Below, one piece after another: positions 1 to 5,063 of a stretch of 5,528 nucleotides of DNA; position 1 is the stretch's first letter; the number at the start of each line of letters is the position of its first letter. Both the position numbers and the translations under genes were made by a program. Source of the DNA: a bacterium (GTDB lineage Bacteria; Patescibacteriota; Minisyncoccia; Minisyncoccales; CG1-02-41-26); assembly GCA_018400675.1 (NCBI GenBank), contig JAGYMG010000038.1:1-5528 (forward strand), read 5' to 3'. The notes beneath the pieces are model-generated. The model made no database searches. It was not told the origin of the DNA and saw only the letters and a program-made list of their open reading frames with translations.

Positions 1-125
1 GCTGGAGGGACTTGAAAATCTTGTTTTGTTTCTCCGGATTCCTTCTTCCCTGACATAAAATACCAGACGACAACCCCAACGACGGCTATAATGGCAATAA
101 TCCAAAATATTGTTATTATTTCCAT
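1..125 (-). CDS. Partial small single-pass membrane protein (N-terminal 41 residues)
   Basis: The ATG is at 125 and the frame stays open to the window edge, so only the N-terminal 41 codons are seen. Residues about 3-24 form one uninterrupted hydrophobic stretch rich in Ile and Val, ending in a WYF aromatic belt. A charged, polar segment (GKKESGETKQD) follows, then a proline-bearing stretch. This is the pattern of a signal-anchor membrane segment with the N-terminus outside or very short and the rest in the cytoplasm, because the Lys residues follow the segment. The start is supported by AAAGG 8 bases upstream and by a consensus-like promoter at 186-214. It is too short to assign to a family and I do not recognise it. 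It is probably transcribed separately from murC, which ends 95 bases upstream on the same strand. Confidence 0.72.
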   Translation of the reverse strand, partial: MEIITIFWIIAIIAVVGVVVWYFMSGKKESGETKQDFQVPP

Positions 126-128
126 AAA

Positions 129-183
129 TAAAACCTTTAATTATTTAAACTTATTTTAAAAACGACTTTTTAAAACCTTTAAT
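129..183. repeat. 13-base direct repeat in the leader of the small membrane gene
   Basis: TAAAACCTTTAAT occurs at 129-141 and again at 171-183, 42 bases apart, which is about four helical turns. On the minus strand one copy spans the predicted transcription start and the other contains the AAAGG ribosome binding site. The region is very A/T rich, so chance similarity is possible. The arrangement could also be a paired protein-binding site or a duplicated leader segment. The role is unknown. Confidence 0.5.
154..175. repeat. Perfect A/T inverted repeat (9-bp arms, 4-base loop)
   Basis: TTTTAAAAA at 154-162 and TTTTTAAAA at 167-175 are perfect reverse complements separated by CGAC. The repeat lies just downstream of the predicted start of the small membrane gene's transcript, so it would fold near the 5' end of that leader. 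With only A-U pairs the RNA hairpin would be weak. It may instead be a DNA-level operator or a simple consequence of base composition. It is not a convincing terminator for murC because it lies beyond the next promoter and lacks a G/C stem. Confidence 0.45.
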
Positions 184-185
184 AT

Positions 186-214
186 ATTTTAGGAAACTCG
201 CCGAACCAAGTCAA
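186..214 (-). promoter_or_regulatory. Sigma-70-type promoter for the small membrane gene
   Basis: Read on the minus strand, TTGACT (214-209) is separated by 17 bases from TAAAAT (191-186). Each hexamer matches the housekeeping consensus at five of six positions, and the spacer length is ideal. Predicted transcription starts near 179, giving a leader of about 55 bases before the ATG at 125. The -35 element begins only five bases beyond the murC stop codon, so the downstream gene has its own promoter tucked directly behind murC. Confidence 0.7.
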
Positions 215-219
215 GAATT

Positions 220-1539
220 TTATTCCACTATTTCATAAATATCTCCTGCGCCCATCACTAGCATTATTGTTCCTTTGTCGCTGTTATTCTTCAAATAGTG
301 CTTTAATTTATTTTTTCTTAAGTAGCCAGCCCAGGATTTGTTAATACCTTTAACCAGATCGGAGCTGTCAACTTTTTTCTTTAAGCCTTTTTTTTCTCGG
401 CCAGCTACATCATAAACATCAGTAATAACCAGTTGATCTAAATGTCCTTGCTGGTGAGCATTTTTAAAGGTTGCAATAAAATCCTTAAAGAGATAATAGG
501 TACGTTGATACTGGTGGGGTTGGAATAATAAGACAATCTTTTTATCAGGATATTTTTCTCGAGCTGCTGAAAGGGTAGCTCTTATCTCACTGGGATGATG
601 GCCGTAATCACTGATTAGTTTAATTTTTTTTCCTGCTAAAGAAATTTCTTTTTCTTGAAATCTCCGCCAAGCTCCCCGGTATTGAGAAAGGGCCTTGAGG
701 ATTTTCTCCAAGGGTATCTTGAGGGTTTGAGCAGTAGCTAGAGCTGCCAAAGCATTCATCAGGTTATGCTGGCCTGGTATCCGAAGGTTCTTTTTTAATT
801 TCTCTTTTGTCTTGAGGCTAGAAAAATCTAAAGACTGTATCTCTTGCTCTCTAGCCAGCACTTTCCTAATGTTTTTATCTTCTCCATTAAATATTAAAAT
901 GTCTCCTGTGCCTAAAGCAGCGATATATTGCTGATAGGTATCAAGAATATGGTTAATATCCTTATAGTAATCTAGATGTTCTCTCTCAATATTAGTTAAA
1001 ACAATTATCCGGGGCTGATAATTTAAAAAAGAAGCCTGCCATTCATCAGCTTCTATTATTAGATATTGTCCTCTGCCGGCTCTAAAATTAGACCAATTAA
1101 ACTCTTTTAGTTTTGTTCCTATAATTACTGTTGGATCCAGACCAGCCTTAACCAATATTAAGGCAATCATAGCCGTTGTCGTACTTTTGCCATGGGTGCC
1201 GGAGACAGCAATAGTAAAATATTTTCTAGTTAATGTGCCTAGGGCTTGAGGGTAACTTAATATCTTTAACTGTTTATTCTTTTCTTTAACCGTTCGGGCT
1301 TTTTTTAATTCTGGATTATCTCTCTGCACCGCCGGACTATAGATAACAAGATCCACCTGCTCCTTGAGATTGCTGGATTTGTGCTGGCCGATCTTAATCC
1401 TGGCCCCCTTTTTTCTTAAAAGCTCTATTGTTGCTGATTTGGCTAAATCTGAACCAGTAACCCGATCGCCCTGATCTAAATAATATTGGGCTAAGGCTGA
1501 TATACCAATGCCACCAATGCCAATAAAATGAACAAGCAT
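220..1539 (-). CDS. murC: UDP-N-acetylmuramate--L-alanine ligase (MurC)
   Basis: MurC is the cytoplasmic ATP-dependent ligase that adds L-alanine to UDP-MurNAc, the first step of building the peptidoglycan stem peptide. The N-terminal nucleotide-binding domain begins with GIGGIGISALA (residues 7-17). The central domain has the ATP loop GTHGKSTTT (114-122), the acidic motif EADE (163-166) and TNIEREHLD (182-190). The C-terminal domain shows DYGHHPSEIRATL (311-323), FQPHQYQRT (339-347), TDVY (373-376) and GAGDIY (430-435), all MurC hallmarks. At 439 residues it is at the short end for the family, which is typically 440-490. One oddity is DEWQASFL (165-172), where MurC normally has DES followed by a small residue. 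The start lies 1 base after the thpR stop with no Shine-Dalgarno sequence, so translation is probably coupled to thpR. The related ligase Mpl is a less likely alternative, since the C-terminal motifs fit MurC. Confidence 0.93.
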   Translation of the reverse strand: MLVHFIGIGGIGISALAQYYLDQGDRVTGSDLAKSATIELLRKKGARIKIGQHKSSNLKEQVDLVIYSPAVQRDNPELKKARTVKEKNKQLKILSYPQALGTLTRKYFTIAVSGTHGKSTTTAMIALILVKAGLDPTVIIGTKLKEFNWSNFRAGRGQYLIIEADEWQASFLNYQPRIIVLTNIEREHLDYYKDINHILDTYQQYIAALGTGDILIFNGEDKNIRKVLAREQEIQSLDFSSLKTKEKLKKNLRIPGQHNLMNALAALATAQTLKIPLEKILKALSQYRGAWRRFQEKEISLAGKKIKLISDYGHHPSEIRATLSAAREKYPDKKIVLLFQPHQYQRTYYLFKDFIATFKNAHQQGHLDQLVITDVYDVAGREKKGLKKKVDSSDLVKGINKSWAGYLRKNKLKHYLKNNSDKGTIMLVMGAGDIYEIVE

Positions 1540-1540
1540 A

Positions 1541-2140
1541 TTATTTTAAATTGAATGATTCTAATATTTTATATTCGGCTCCTCCCCGCTTTAGCTTGCT
1601 TTCCATTATTTCTATTGATTGAACTGAAAATTTGTGCCCTACGGTTCTTTTGATAATCGGTCTTTCTTCAGGTTCTATTCTTCTCCACTGCCACGTCCTG
1701 ATACGGGCTAAGGTCATATGAGGAGAAAATGGCCTTGGGTCGTTTTTTTTGAGGATACCAACCTTGAGGGTTTTTCTTTTTATTTCTTCAGCCAACTCTT
1801 TTAATGCTTGGCTTTTTTCTACCTCTAGCCAGATCATCCGTGGTGGCATTGCCCCAGGTGGTCCGTAGTCTATTTTATTTAACTTTAAAGAAAACCGACC
1901 ATGATGTTCAGCGGTTTCCTCGGCGATTTCTTTCAGTCTTGATATATCCTCTTCTTTAAGGTTACCTAAGAAAAGGAGTGTGATGTGGACATTGTCTTGC
2001 TTTGTCCAGCGGATTAAATCTTGATTGAGCTCTTCGGGAAAAAGATTATCTATTTCTCCTTGCTCCTGGCTTATTTCTCTTTTTATCTCTTCGGGAAGAT
2101 TTACGGCTAAAAAAATTCTTTTCTTTTCCATATACTTCAT
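1541..2140 (-). CDS. thpR: RNA 2',3'-cyclic phosphodiesterase / 2'-5' RNA ligase family (ThpR)
   Basis: This is a 2H-phosphoesterase family protein of 199 residues, the usual length. Members open 2',3'-cyclic phosphates on RNA ends and can join tRNA halves through 2'-5' bonds in vitro; the in vivo role is not well settled. Both catalytic HxTx motifs are present: HITL (52-55) and HMTL (141-144), the latter inside PFSPHMTLARI. The N-terminal RIFLAVNLP (8-16) and the C-terminal ESKLKRGGAEYKILESF (180-196) are typical of the family. The ATG at 2140 has only a distant G-run (GGGGG, 13 bases upstream), and a second ATG at 2131 would give MEKKRIFLAV, so the exact start is uncertain. It is first in an operon with murC, 1 base apart, and is divergent from the sigma-factor genes. 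I know of no functional link between ThpR and MurC. Confidence 0.93.
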   Translation of the reverse strand: MKYMEKKRIFLAVNLPEEIKREISQEQGEIDNLFPEELNQDLIRWTKQDNVHITLLFLGNLKEEDISRLKEIAEETAEHHGRFSLKLNKIDYGPPGAMPPRMIWLEVEKSQALKELAEEIKRKTLKVGILKKNDPRPFSPHMTLARIRTWQWRRIEPEERPIIKRTVGHKFSVQSIEIMESKLKRGGAEYKILESFNLK

Positions 2141-2160
2141 AATAGCAGAATAACCCCCGC

Positions 2161-2189
2161 TTTACAAATTAAGACAATGGTGTTATTTT
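2161..2189 (+). promoter_or_regulatory. Candidate promoter of the first sigma-factor gene
   Basis: TTTACA (2161-2166) and TATTTT (2184-2189) are separated by 17 bases. The -35 matches the sigma-70 consensus at five of six positions and the -10 at four of six. Predicted transcription starts near 2196, leaving a leader of about 31 bases that contains GGAGGT at 2213-2218, 8 bases before the ATG at 2227. Confidence 0.55.
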
Positions 2190-2190
2190 A
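2185..2190 (-). promoter_or_regulatory. Possible -10 element for thpR-murC, overlapping the divergent promoter
   Basis: On the minus strand TAAAAT occupies 2190-2185, almost base for base on top of the TATTTT -10 of the divergent sigma gene. No good -35 lies 16-18 bases upstream (CATTCT at 17). Transcription would start near 2178 and give a leader of about 38 bases for thpR. An alternative is TTGTCT (2177-2172) with TATTCT (2152-2147), but its spacer of 19 bases is long. Assignment is weak, but the operon needs a promoter in this 86-base gap. Confidence 0.28.
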
Positions 2191-2226
2191 GGAAGTAATC
2201 AGATTAAAGAATGGAGGTATTGTCTG

Positions 2227-3132
2227 ATGAATAATGTTCTTTTAAAAAAAGGCCAAGGAGGTTCTTACCAAACGCTACCTCCGCCTCTTGAGTACGAAGA
2301 AATCGTAAGATTATTCCAGGAGAAAGAAAAAATGGAAGAGCGGTCAGAGTGTGAAAAATTAAGAACAATTAAAAAAGAGCTTGTTGTAAGGAACATAAGA
2401 TTGGTATTTAGTATAGCTCGATCTATTGCTCTGTTTTACTCGCTGGGTAATATGACAATTGAAGACCTTCGGCATGAAGGGATTATAGGTCTGATGAACG
2501 CTATTGATCGCTTTGATTGGCGCAGGGGTTATAGATTTTCAACAGTAGCAAGCTGGTGGATCAAACAAGCAATCATAAGAGGTATTTTTAACCAATCGTC
2601 TGTTATTAGGATCCCCTGCAATATGAGAGAAAAAATTATTAGCTTTAATAGAGCAAGAGTCCGCTTGGCTTTTTCCTCGAGATCTCTCCCTAAGGATAAA
2701 GAGATAGCTGAAGCAATGGGATTAAAAGAGACTGCAGTTAAGAATATAAAAAAGGCAAAAAAGAATATAGTTTCTCTTAACGCAGCTGCTCCTTCTCACG
2801 ACGAGGAAAATGAAAGGGGAAGAAAAGAATTATTGGAATACCTTTACCCTAAAAACTATCCAACGGTATCTTCTATTATTGAGAACAAGGAGTCAGAGGC
2901 AGAGATAGACCAAGCTTTATCTTTTTTAGAGCCTAGGGAAAAGTTTATTATAAAAGGCCGTTATGGATTTTTAGATAATGGCAATATAATGACTCTCCAA
3001 GCAATTGGAAAGAAGTTGGGTTTAACAAGAGAACGGGTGCGTCAGCTCCAAGAAAACTCCTTGAAAAAAATCCGACGAATTTTTAAAGCAAAAGGCATAA
3101 GGTCACCTTTTGAAAATGGGCGCTATTCTTAA
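2227..3132 (+). CDS. RpoD-like sigma-70 family RNA polymerase sigma factor (first of tandem pair)
   Basis: This protein directs RNA polymerase to promoters. It has 301 residues and lacks region 1.1. The segment LPPPLEYEEIVRLF (17-30) resembles the end of region 1.2. Region 2 spans about 52-130, with VRNIRLVFSIA (54-64), EDLRHEGIIGLMNAIDRFD (79-97), RRGYRFST (99-106), SWWIKQAI (109-116) and the region-2 end VIRIP (126-130). Region 3 follows at about 131-185 and region 4 at about 227-290, with the -35-reading helix LTRERVRQLQ (266-275). Region 2.4 keeps the Trp pair (110-111) and Gln114, but has Val107 and Ile117 where RpoD has Tyr430 and Thr440 (E. coli numbering, aligned by eye). The start is fixed by GGAGGT 8 bases upstream. 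The stop codon lies inside the loop of its terminator. It is the more RpoD-like of the two neighbours, yet the shortened region 1 leaves open whether it is the housekeeping factor or an alternative one. Confidence 0.92.
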   Translation: MNNVLLKKGQGGSYQTLPPPLEYEEIVRLFQEKEKMEERSECEKLRTIKKELVVRNIRLVFSIARSIALFYSLGNMTIEDLRHEGIIGLMNAIDRFDWRRGYRFSTVASWWIKQAIIRGIFNQSSVIRIPCNMREKIISFNRARVRLAFSSRSLPKDKEIAEAMGLKETAVKNIKKAKKNIVSLNAAAPSHDEENERGRKELLEYLYPKNYPTVSSIIENKESEAEIDQALSFLEPREKFIIKGRYGFLDNGNIMTLQAIGKKLGLTRERVRQLQENSLKKIRRIFKAKGIRSPFENGRYS

Positions 3133-3149
3133 AAAAATAGTGCCTTTTT
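3119..3149 (+). terminator. Rho-independent terminator overlapping the end of the first sigma gene
   Basis: GGCGCTATT (3119-3127) pairs with AATAGTGCC (3136-3144), giving nine base pairs with one G-U. The loop is 8 bases and five T residues follow (3145-3149). The stop codon at 3130-3132 sits in the loop, so the left arm encodes the last residues of the protein. The terminator separates the two sigma genes into independent units. Confidence 0.85.
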
Positions 3150-3167
3150 AATTCCTTTAAATTTTAC

Positions 3168-3196
3168 TTGCTTTTTTTATTAAAGCTGATTAAAAT
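3168..3196 (+). promoter_or_regulatory. Candidate promoter of the second sigma-factor gene
   Basis: TTGCTT (3168-3173) and TAAAAT (3191-3196) are separated by 17 bases. The -10 is good (five of six) and the -35 poor (three of six). Transcription would start near 3203 and give a leader of about 30 bases with AAGGAGGT at 3217-3224. Because a terminator ends the upstream gene at 3149, a promoter in this gap is expected. The weak -35 may mean that another factor helps or that an alternative sigma reads it. Confidence 0.5.
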
Positions 3197-3232
3197 TTAG
3201 CCAAGGTACATTAAAAAAGGAGGTTATTTAAT

Positions 3233-4102
3233 ATGCGAACTTTGTTTTTTAAGAGAGAAGCTTTCTCTCAGAGGGGGCAAAATTTTCTTCCTTCCCTACC
3301 CCACCACTTTTCTAAAGAAGAAGAAAAAAAGGCCTTCCAAATGTTAGAGAGAGAGCCAGGCAATCTTGAGGCCAGAAACAAGATAGTTGTCAGGAACTTG
3401 AGATTGGTTTGTCGGATAGCTGATAAAATGGATTATCTTCGGGAAGAATTTAGATTGGATCCAGGCGATATTCTTAGTTACGGAGTCTTTGGCTTACTCA
3501 GGGCAATAGAATCATTTGATTGGCGCAGAGGCTATAAATTTTCAACGTACGCCACTGCTTGGATTTACCAATACATTAAACATTTTGCCCGACAGGGCGG
3601 CTCGCTTATTAAAAAATCAGCTTATTACAGCCAATTAACTGCTCAATGTAAAAAATTAAGCCAGCGGATAGGTCAGGAATTAATGAGTTATTCCAATGAC
3701 GGAGATCTTTTAAAAAGGAAATTATTTACTAAGCACGAAATAAAAAGAATGGAAGAGAACAATTTTTTGGTAGTATCGCTGGATAGTTATCCTGGAGATG
3801 ATGATGAAGATGGCAGACACCTAATAGATCTCAAAGGCTCAGAAGAGAAGGGCTATCAAATGGTAGAGGAAGAAGACAACAGAAAGAGAATCCAAGCTTT
3901 TTTAGAAAAGCACCTTAATCCAAGGGAAAAAATAATTATAGAAAAAAGAACTGGCCTAAGAGACGGCGTTGTTTGGACATTAGCTGAAATTGGTCGGATG
4001 TTTGATCTCAGCCGAGAAAGAATTAGGCAAATTCAAGACAAGGCTTTCAAAAAAATAAAAGGATCAAAAGAAAAAGCAATATTAAAAAAACTCCTCATAT
4101 AA
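3233..4102 (+). CDS. Divergent RpoD-like sigma-70 family sigma factor (second of tandem pair)
   Basis: This is a 289-residue paralogue of the preceding gene. Region 2 lies at about 51-125, with VVRNLRLVCRIA (52-63), GDILSYGVFGLLRAIESFDWRRGYKFST (78-105) and ATAWIYQYI (107-115). Region 3 is poorly conserved: the IRIP element is replaced by LIKKSAYY (125-132). A region 3.2-like stretch is recognisable as SLDSYPGDDDEDGRHLIDL (182-200), with the acidic DDDED also seen in RpoD. Region 4 (about 218-277) is strong, with LNPREKIIIEKR (228-239), TLAEIGRMFDLS (249-260) and RERIRQIQ (261-268). In region 2.4 the usual Trp pair has become Ala109-Trp110 and the Thr440 position is Lys116, so its -10 preference may differ. 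AAGGAGG placed 9 bases upstream supports the start. It has its own candidate promoter and terminator, so it is probably regulated apart from its neighbour. It most likely acts as an alternative sigma factor; its target genes cannot be told from this window. Confidence 0.9.
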   Translation: MRTLFFKREAFSQRGQNFLPSLPHHFSKEEEKKAFQMLEREPGNLEARNKIVVRNLRLVCRIADKMDYLREEFRLDPGDILSYGVFGLLRAIESFDWRRGYKFSTYATAWIYQYIKHFARQGGSLIKKSAYYSQLTAQCKKLSQRIGQELMSYSNDGDLLKRKLFTKHEIKRMEENNFLVVSLDSYPGDDDEDGRHLIDLKGSEEKGYQMVEEEDNRKRIQAFLEKHLNPREKIIIEKRTGLRDGVVWTLAEIGRMFDLSRERIRQIQDKAFKKIKGSKEKAILKKLLI

Positions 4103-4119
4103 TAATTACTCTATAAAGA

Positions 4120-4155
4120 GCGCTATTCTGTCAAGGAATAGCGCCTTCTTTTTTT
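4120..4155 (+). terminator. Rho-independent terminator after the second sigma gene
   Basis: GCGCTATTC (4120-4128) pairs perfectly with GAATAGCGC (4136-4144) around a 7-base loop, TGTCAAG. A tail CTTC and seven T residues (4149-4155) follow. It lies 17 bases after the stop codon at 4100-4102. The left arm plus one base is identical to the terminator of the preceding sigma gene. Confidence 0.9.
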
Positions 4156-4167
4156 ATCTCATCAGAA

Positions 4168-4176
4168 TGATAAAAT
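4168..4176 (+). promoter_or_regulatory. Extended -10 promoter of the amrS operon, predicted leaderless
   Basis: TGATAAAAT combines the TGn extension with a TAAAAT hexamer at 4171-4176. No recognisable -35 is present, since the expected position falls in the T-tract of the preceding terminator. Counting seven bases from the end of the -10 puts transcription start at 4183, the A of the amrS ATG. No Shine-Dalgarno sequence exists in the six bases between (GGAATA). Confidence 0.55.
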
Positions 4177-4182
4177 GGAATA

Positions 4183-5061
4183 ATGAAGGAAGCGTATCTC
4201 TACAAAAAATTAAAAGACAACAGAGTAAAATGCTTGAATTGTCCTCACTATTGTAAACTTGCTCCTGGTCAGCGAGGCATCTGCGGGGTGAGAGAAAATC
4301 GGGGAGGTACATTATATTCTCTAGTTTATTCCAAGGTCGCTGCTCTTAATATTGATCCTATTGAGAAGAAGCCACTCTATCATTTTCTACCTGGTAGCTA
4401 CTCACTTTCTTTGGCTACTGTGGGTTGTCCGTTTAGCTGCCAGAGTTGTCAGAACTGGGAGCTATCCCAGCGAGTAAAAACTCATTCTAAGATTGAAGGT
4501 AAAGATATCAGTCCGCTAGAGATTATAGAACTAGCCCAGCAGCACAACCTGCCCAGTATTTCTTATACTTATAGTGACCCGATTGCTTTTTCTGAATATG
4601 CTCTGGCAATAATGAAACGAGCTAAGCAGGCAGGCATAAAGAACGTCTGGGTAAGCAGCGGCTTTTGGTCAAAGGAACTCTTTGAGCTGGTTGCACCTTA
4701 TCTGGATGCTGCTAACATTGATCTTAAGAGCTCCCGGGATGACTTTTATCTTAAATATTGCGGCGGCAGATTAAAGCCAGTCTTAGAAACGCTTAAGCGA
4801 TTAAAGTCTAAAAAAATCTGGACAGAAATTACTACCCTGGTGATTCCTGGTCTTAACGATGATCCAAACGTGCTGGAAGAGATGGCGCGGTTTATAAAAA
4901 AAGAATTAGGAGTAGAAACACCTTGGCATATTAGTCGTTTTTTTGGCTCTGTTGCCTGGCGTTTGTCAGCAATCCCTGACACTCCTATCACCACCTTAAA
5001 AAAGGCTGAAGCAATTGGCCGAAAGGTCGGCCTTAAAAATATTTATATCGGTAATGTTTAA
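4183..5061 (+). CDS. amrS: AmmeMemoRadiSam system radical SAM enzyme (AmrS)
   Basis: This is a radical S-adenosylmethionine enzyme of the conserved AmmeMemoRadiSam gene set, whose reaction I cannot state with confidence. The 4Fe-4S motif CPFSCQSC has the CxxxCxxC spacing (Cys82, 86, 89) and is followed by QNWELSQ. An N-terminal cysteine group, CLNCPHYCKLAPGQRGIC (Cys17, 20, 24, 34), is also typical of this family and may bind a second metal site. SYTYSDPIAF (127-136), VSSGFWSKE (157-165), ANIDLKS (177-183), TTLVIPGLND (217-226) and PWHISRFF (247-254) follow in the expected order along the barrel. The protein stops at IYIGNV after 292 residues, whereas relatives I recall run to about 335 with a further cysteine-containing tail after GNV. 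The next gene starts 2 bases later, so no remnant of the tail remains. The start is placed by an extended -10 promoter 6 bases upstream; no Shine-Dalgarno sequence is seen. Confidence 0.92.
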   Translation: MKEAYLYKKLKDNRVKCLNCPHYCKLAPGQRGICGVRENRGGTLYSLVYSKVAALNIDPIEKKPLYHFLPGSYSLSLATVGCPFSCQSCQNWELSQRVKTHSKIEGKDISPLEIIELAQQHNLPSISYTYSDPIAFSEYALAIMKRAKQAGIKNVWVSSGFWSKELFELVAPYLDAANIDLKSSRDDFYLKYCGGRLKPVLETLKRLKSKKIWTEITTLVIPGLNDDPNVLEEMARFIKKELGVETPWHISRFFGSVAWRLSAIPDTPITTLKKAEAIGRKVGLKNIYIGNV

Positions 5062-5063
5062 AT

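Larger units (their letters stand above)
3120..4129. repeat. 10-bp direct repeat bracketing the second sigma gene (terminator arms)
   Basis: GCGCTATTCT occurs at 3120-3129 and at 4120-4129, each time as the left arm of a terminator. The right arms are also related (AATAGTGCC and AATAGCGCC, each followed by a T-rich tail). The unit between the copies contains the promoter, ribosome binding site and coding region of the second sigma factor. This fits tandem duplication of a gene-plus-terminator unit, or reuse of one terminator sequence. Confidence 0.7.

Noticed and set aside
199..214. Short hairpin after murC (ACTTG/CGAGT) as a terminator
   Set aside because: The stem is only five pairs with a G-U and no T-tract follows; it overlaps the promoter of the next gene.
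2138..2152. TATTCT six bases before the thpR ATG as a second leaderless promoter
   Set aside because: The hexamer matches at only four positions, has no TGn extension, and its nearest -35 (TTGTCT) is 19 bases away; it is mentioned only as an alternative.
3133..3232. Riboswitch or small RNA gene between the sigma genes
   Set aside because: The gap is 100 bases of A/T-rich sequence explained by a terminator, a promoter and a ribosome binding site; no further conserved fold is visible.
3120..4129. Exactly 1000-base spacing of the two GCGCTATTCT copies
   Set aside because: The round number is almost certainly coincidence; only the repeat itself is meaningful.
4746..4994. 82-codon minus-strand open frame
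   Set aside because: It lies wholly inside amrS, whose frame carries clear family motifs; it has no recognisable protein features.
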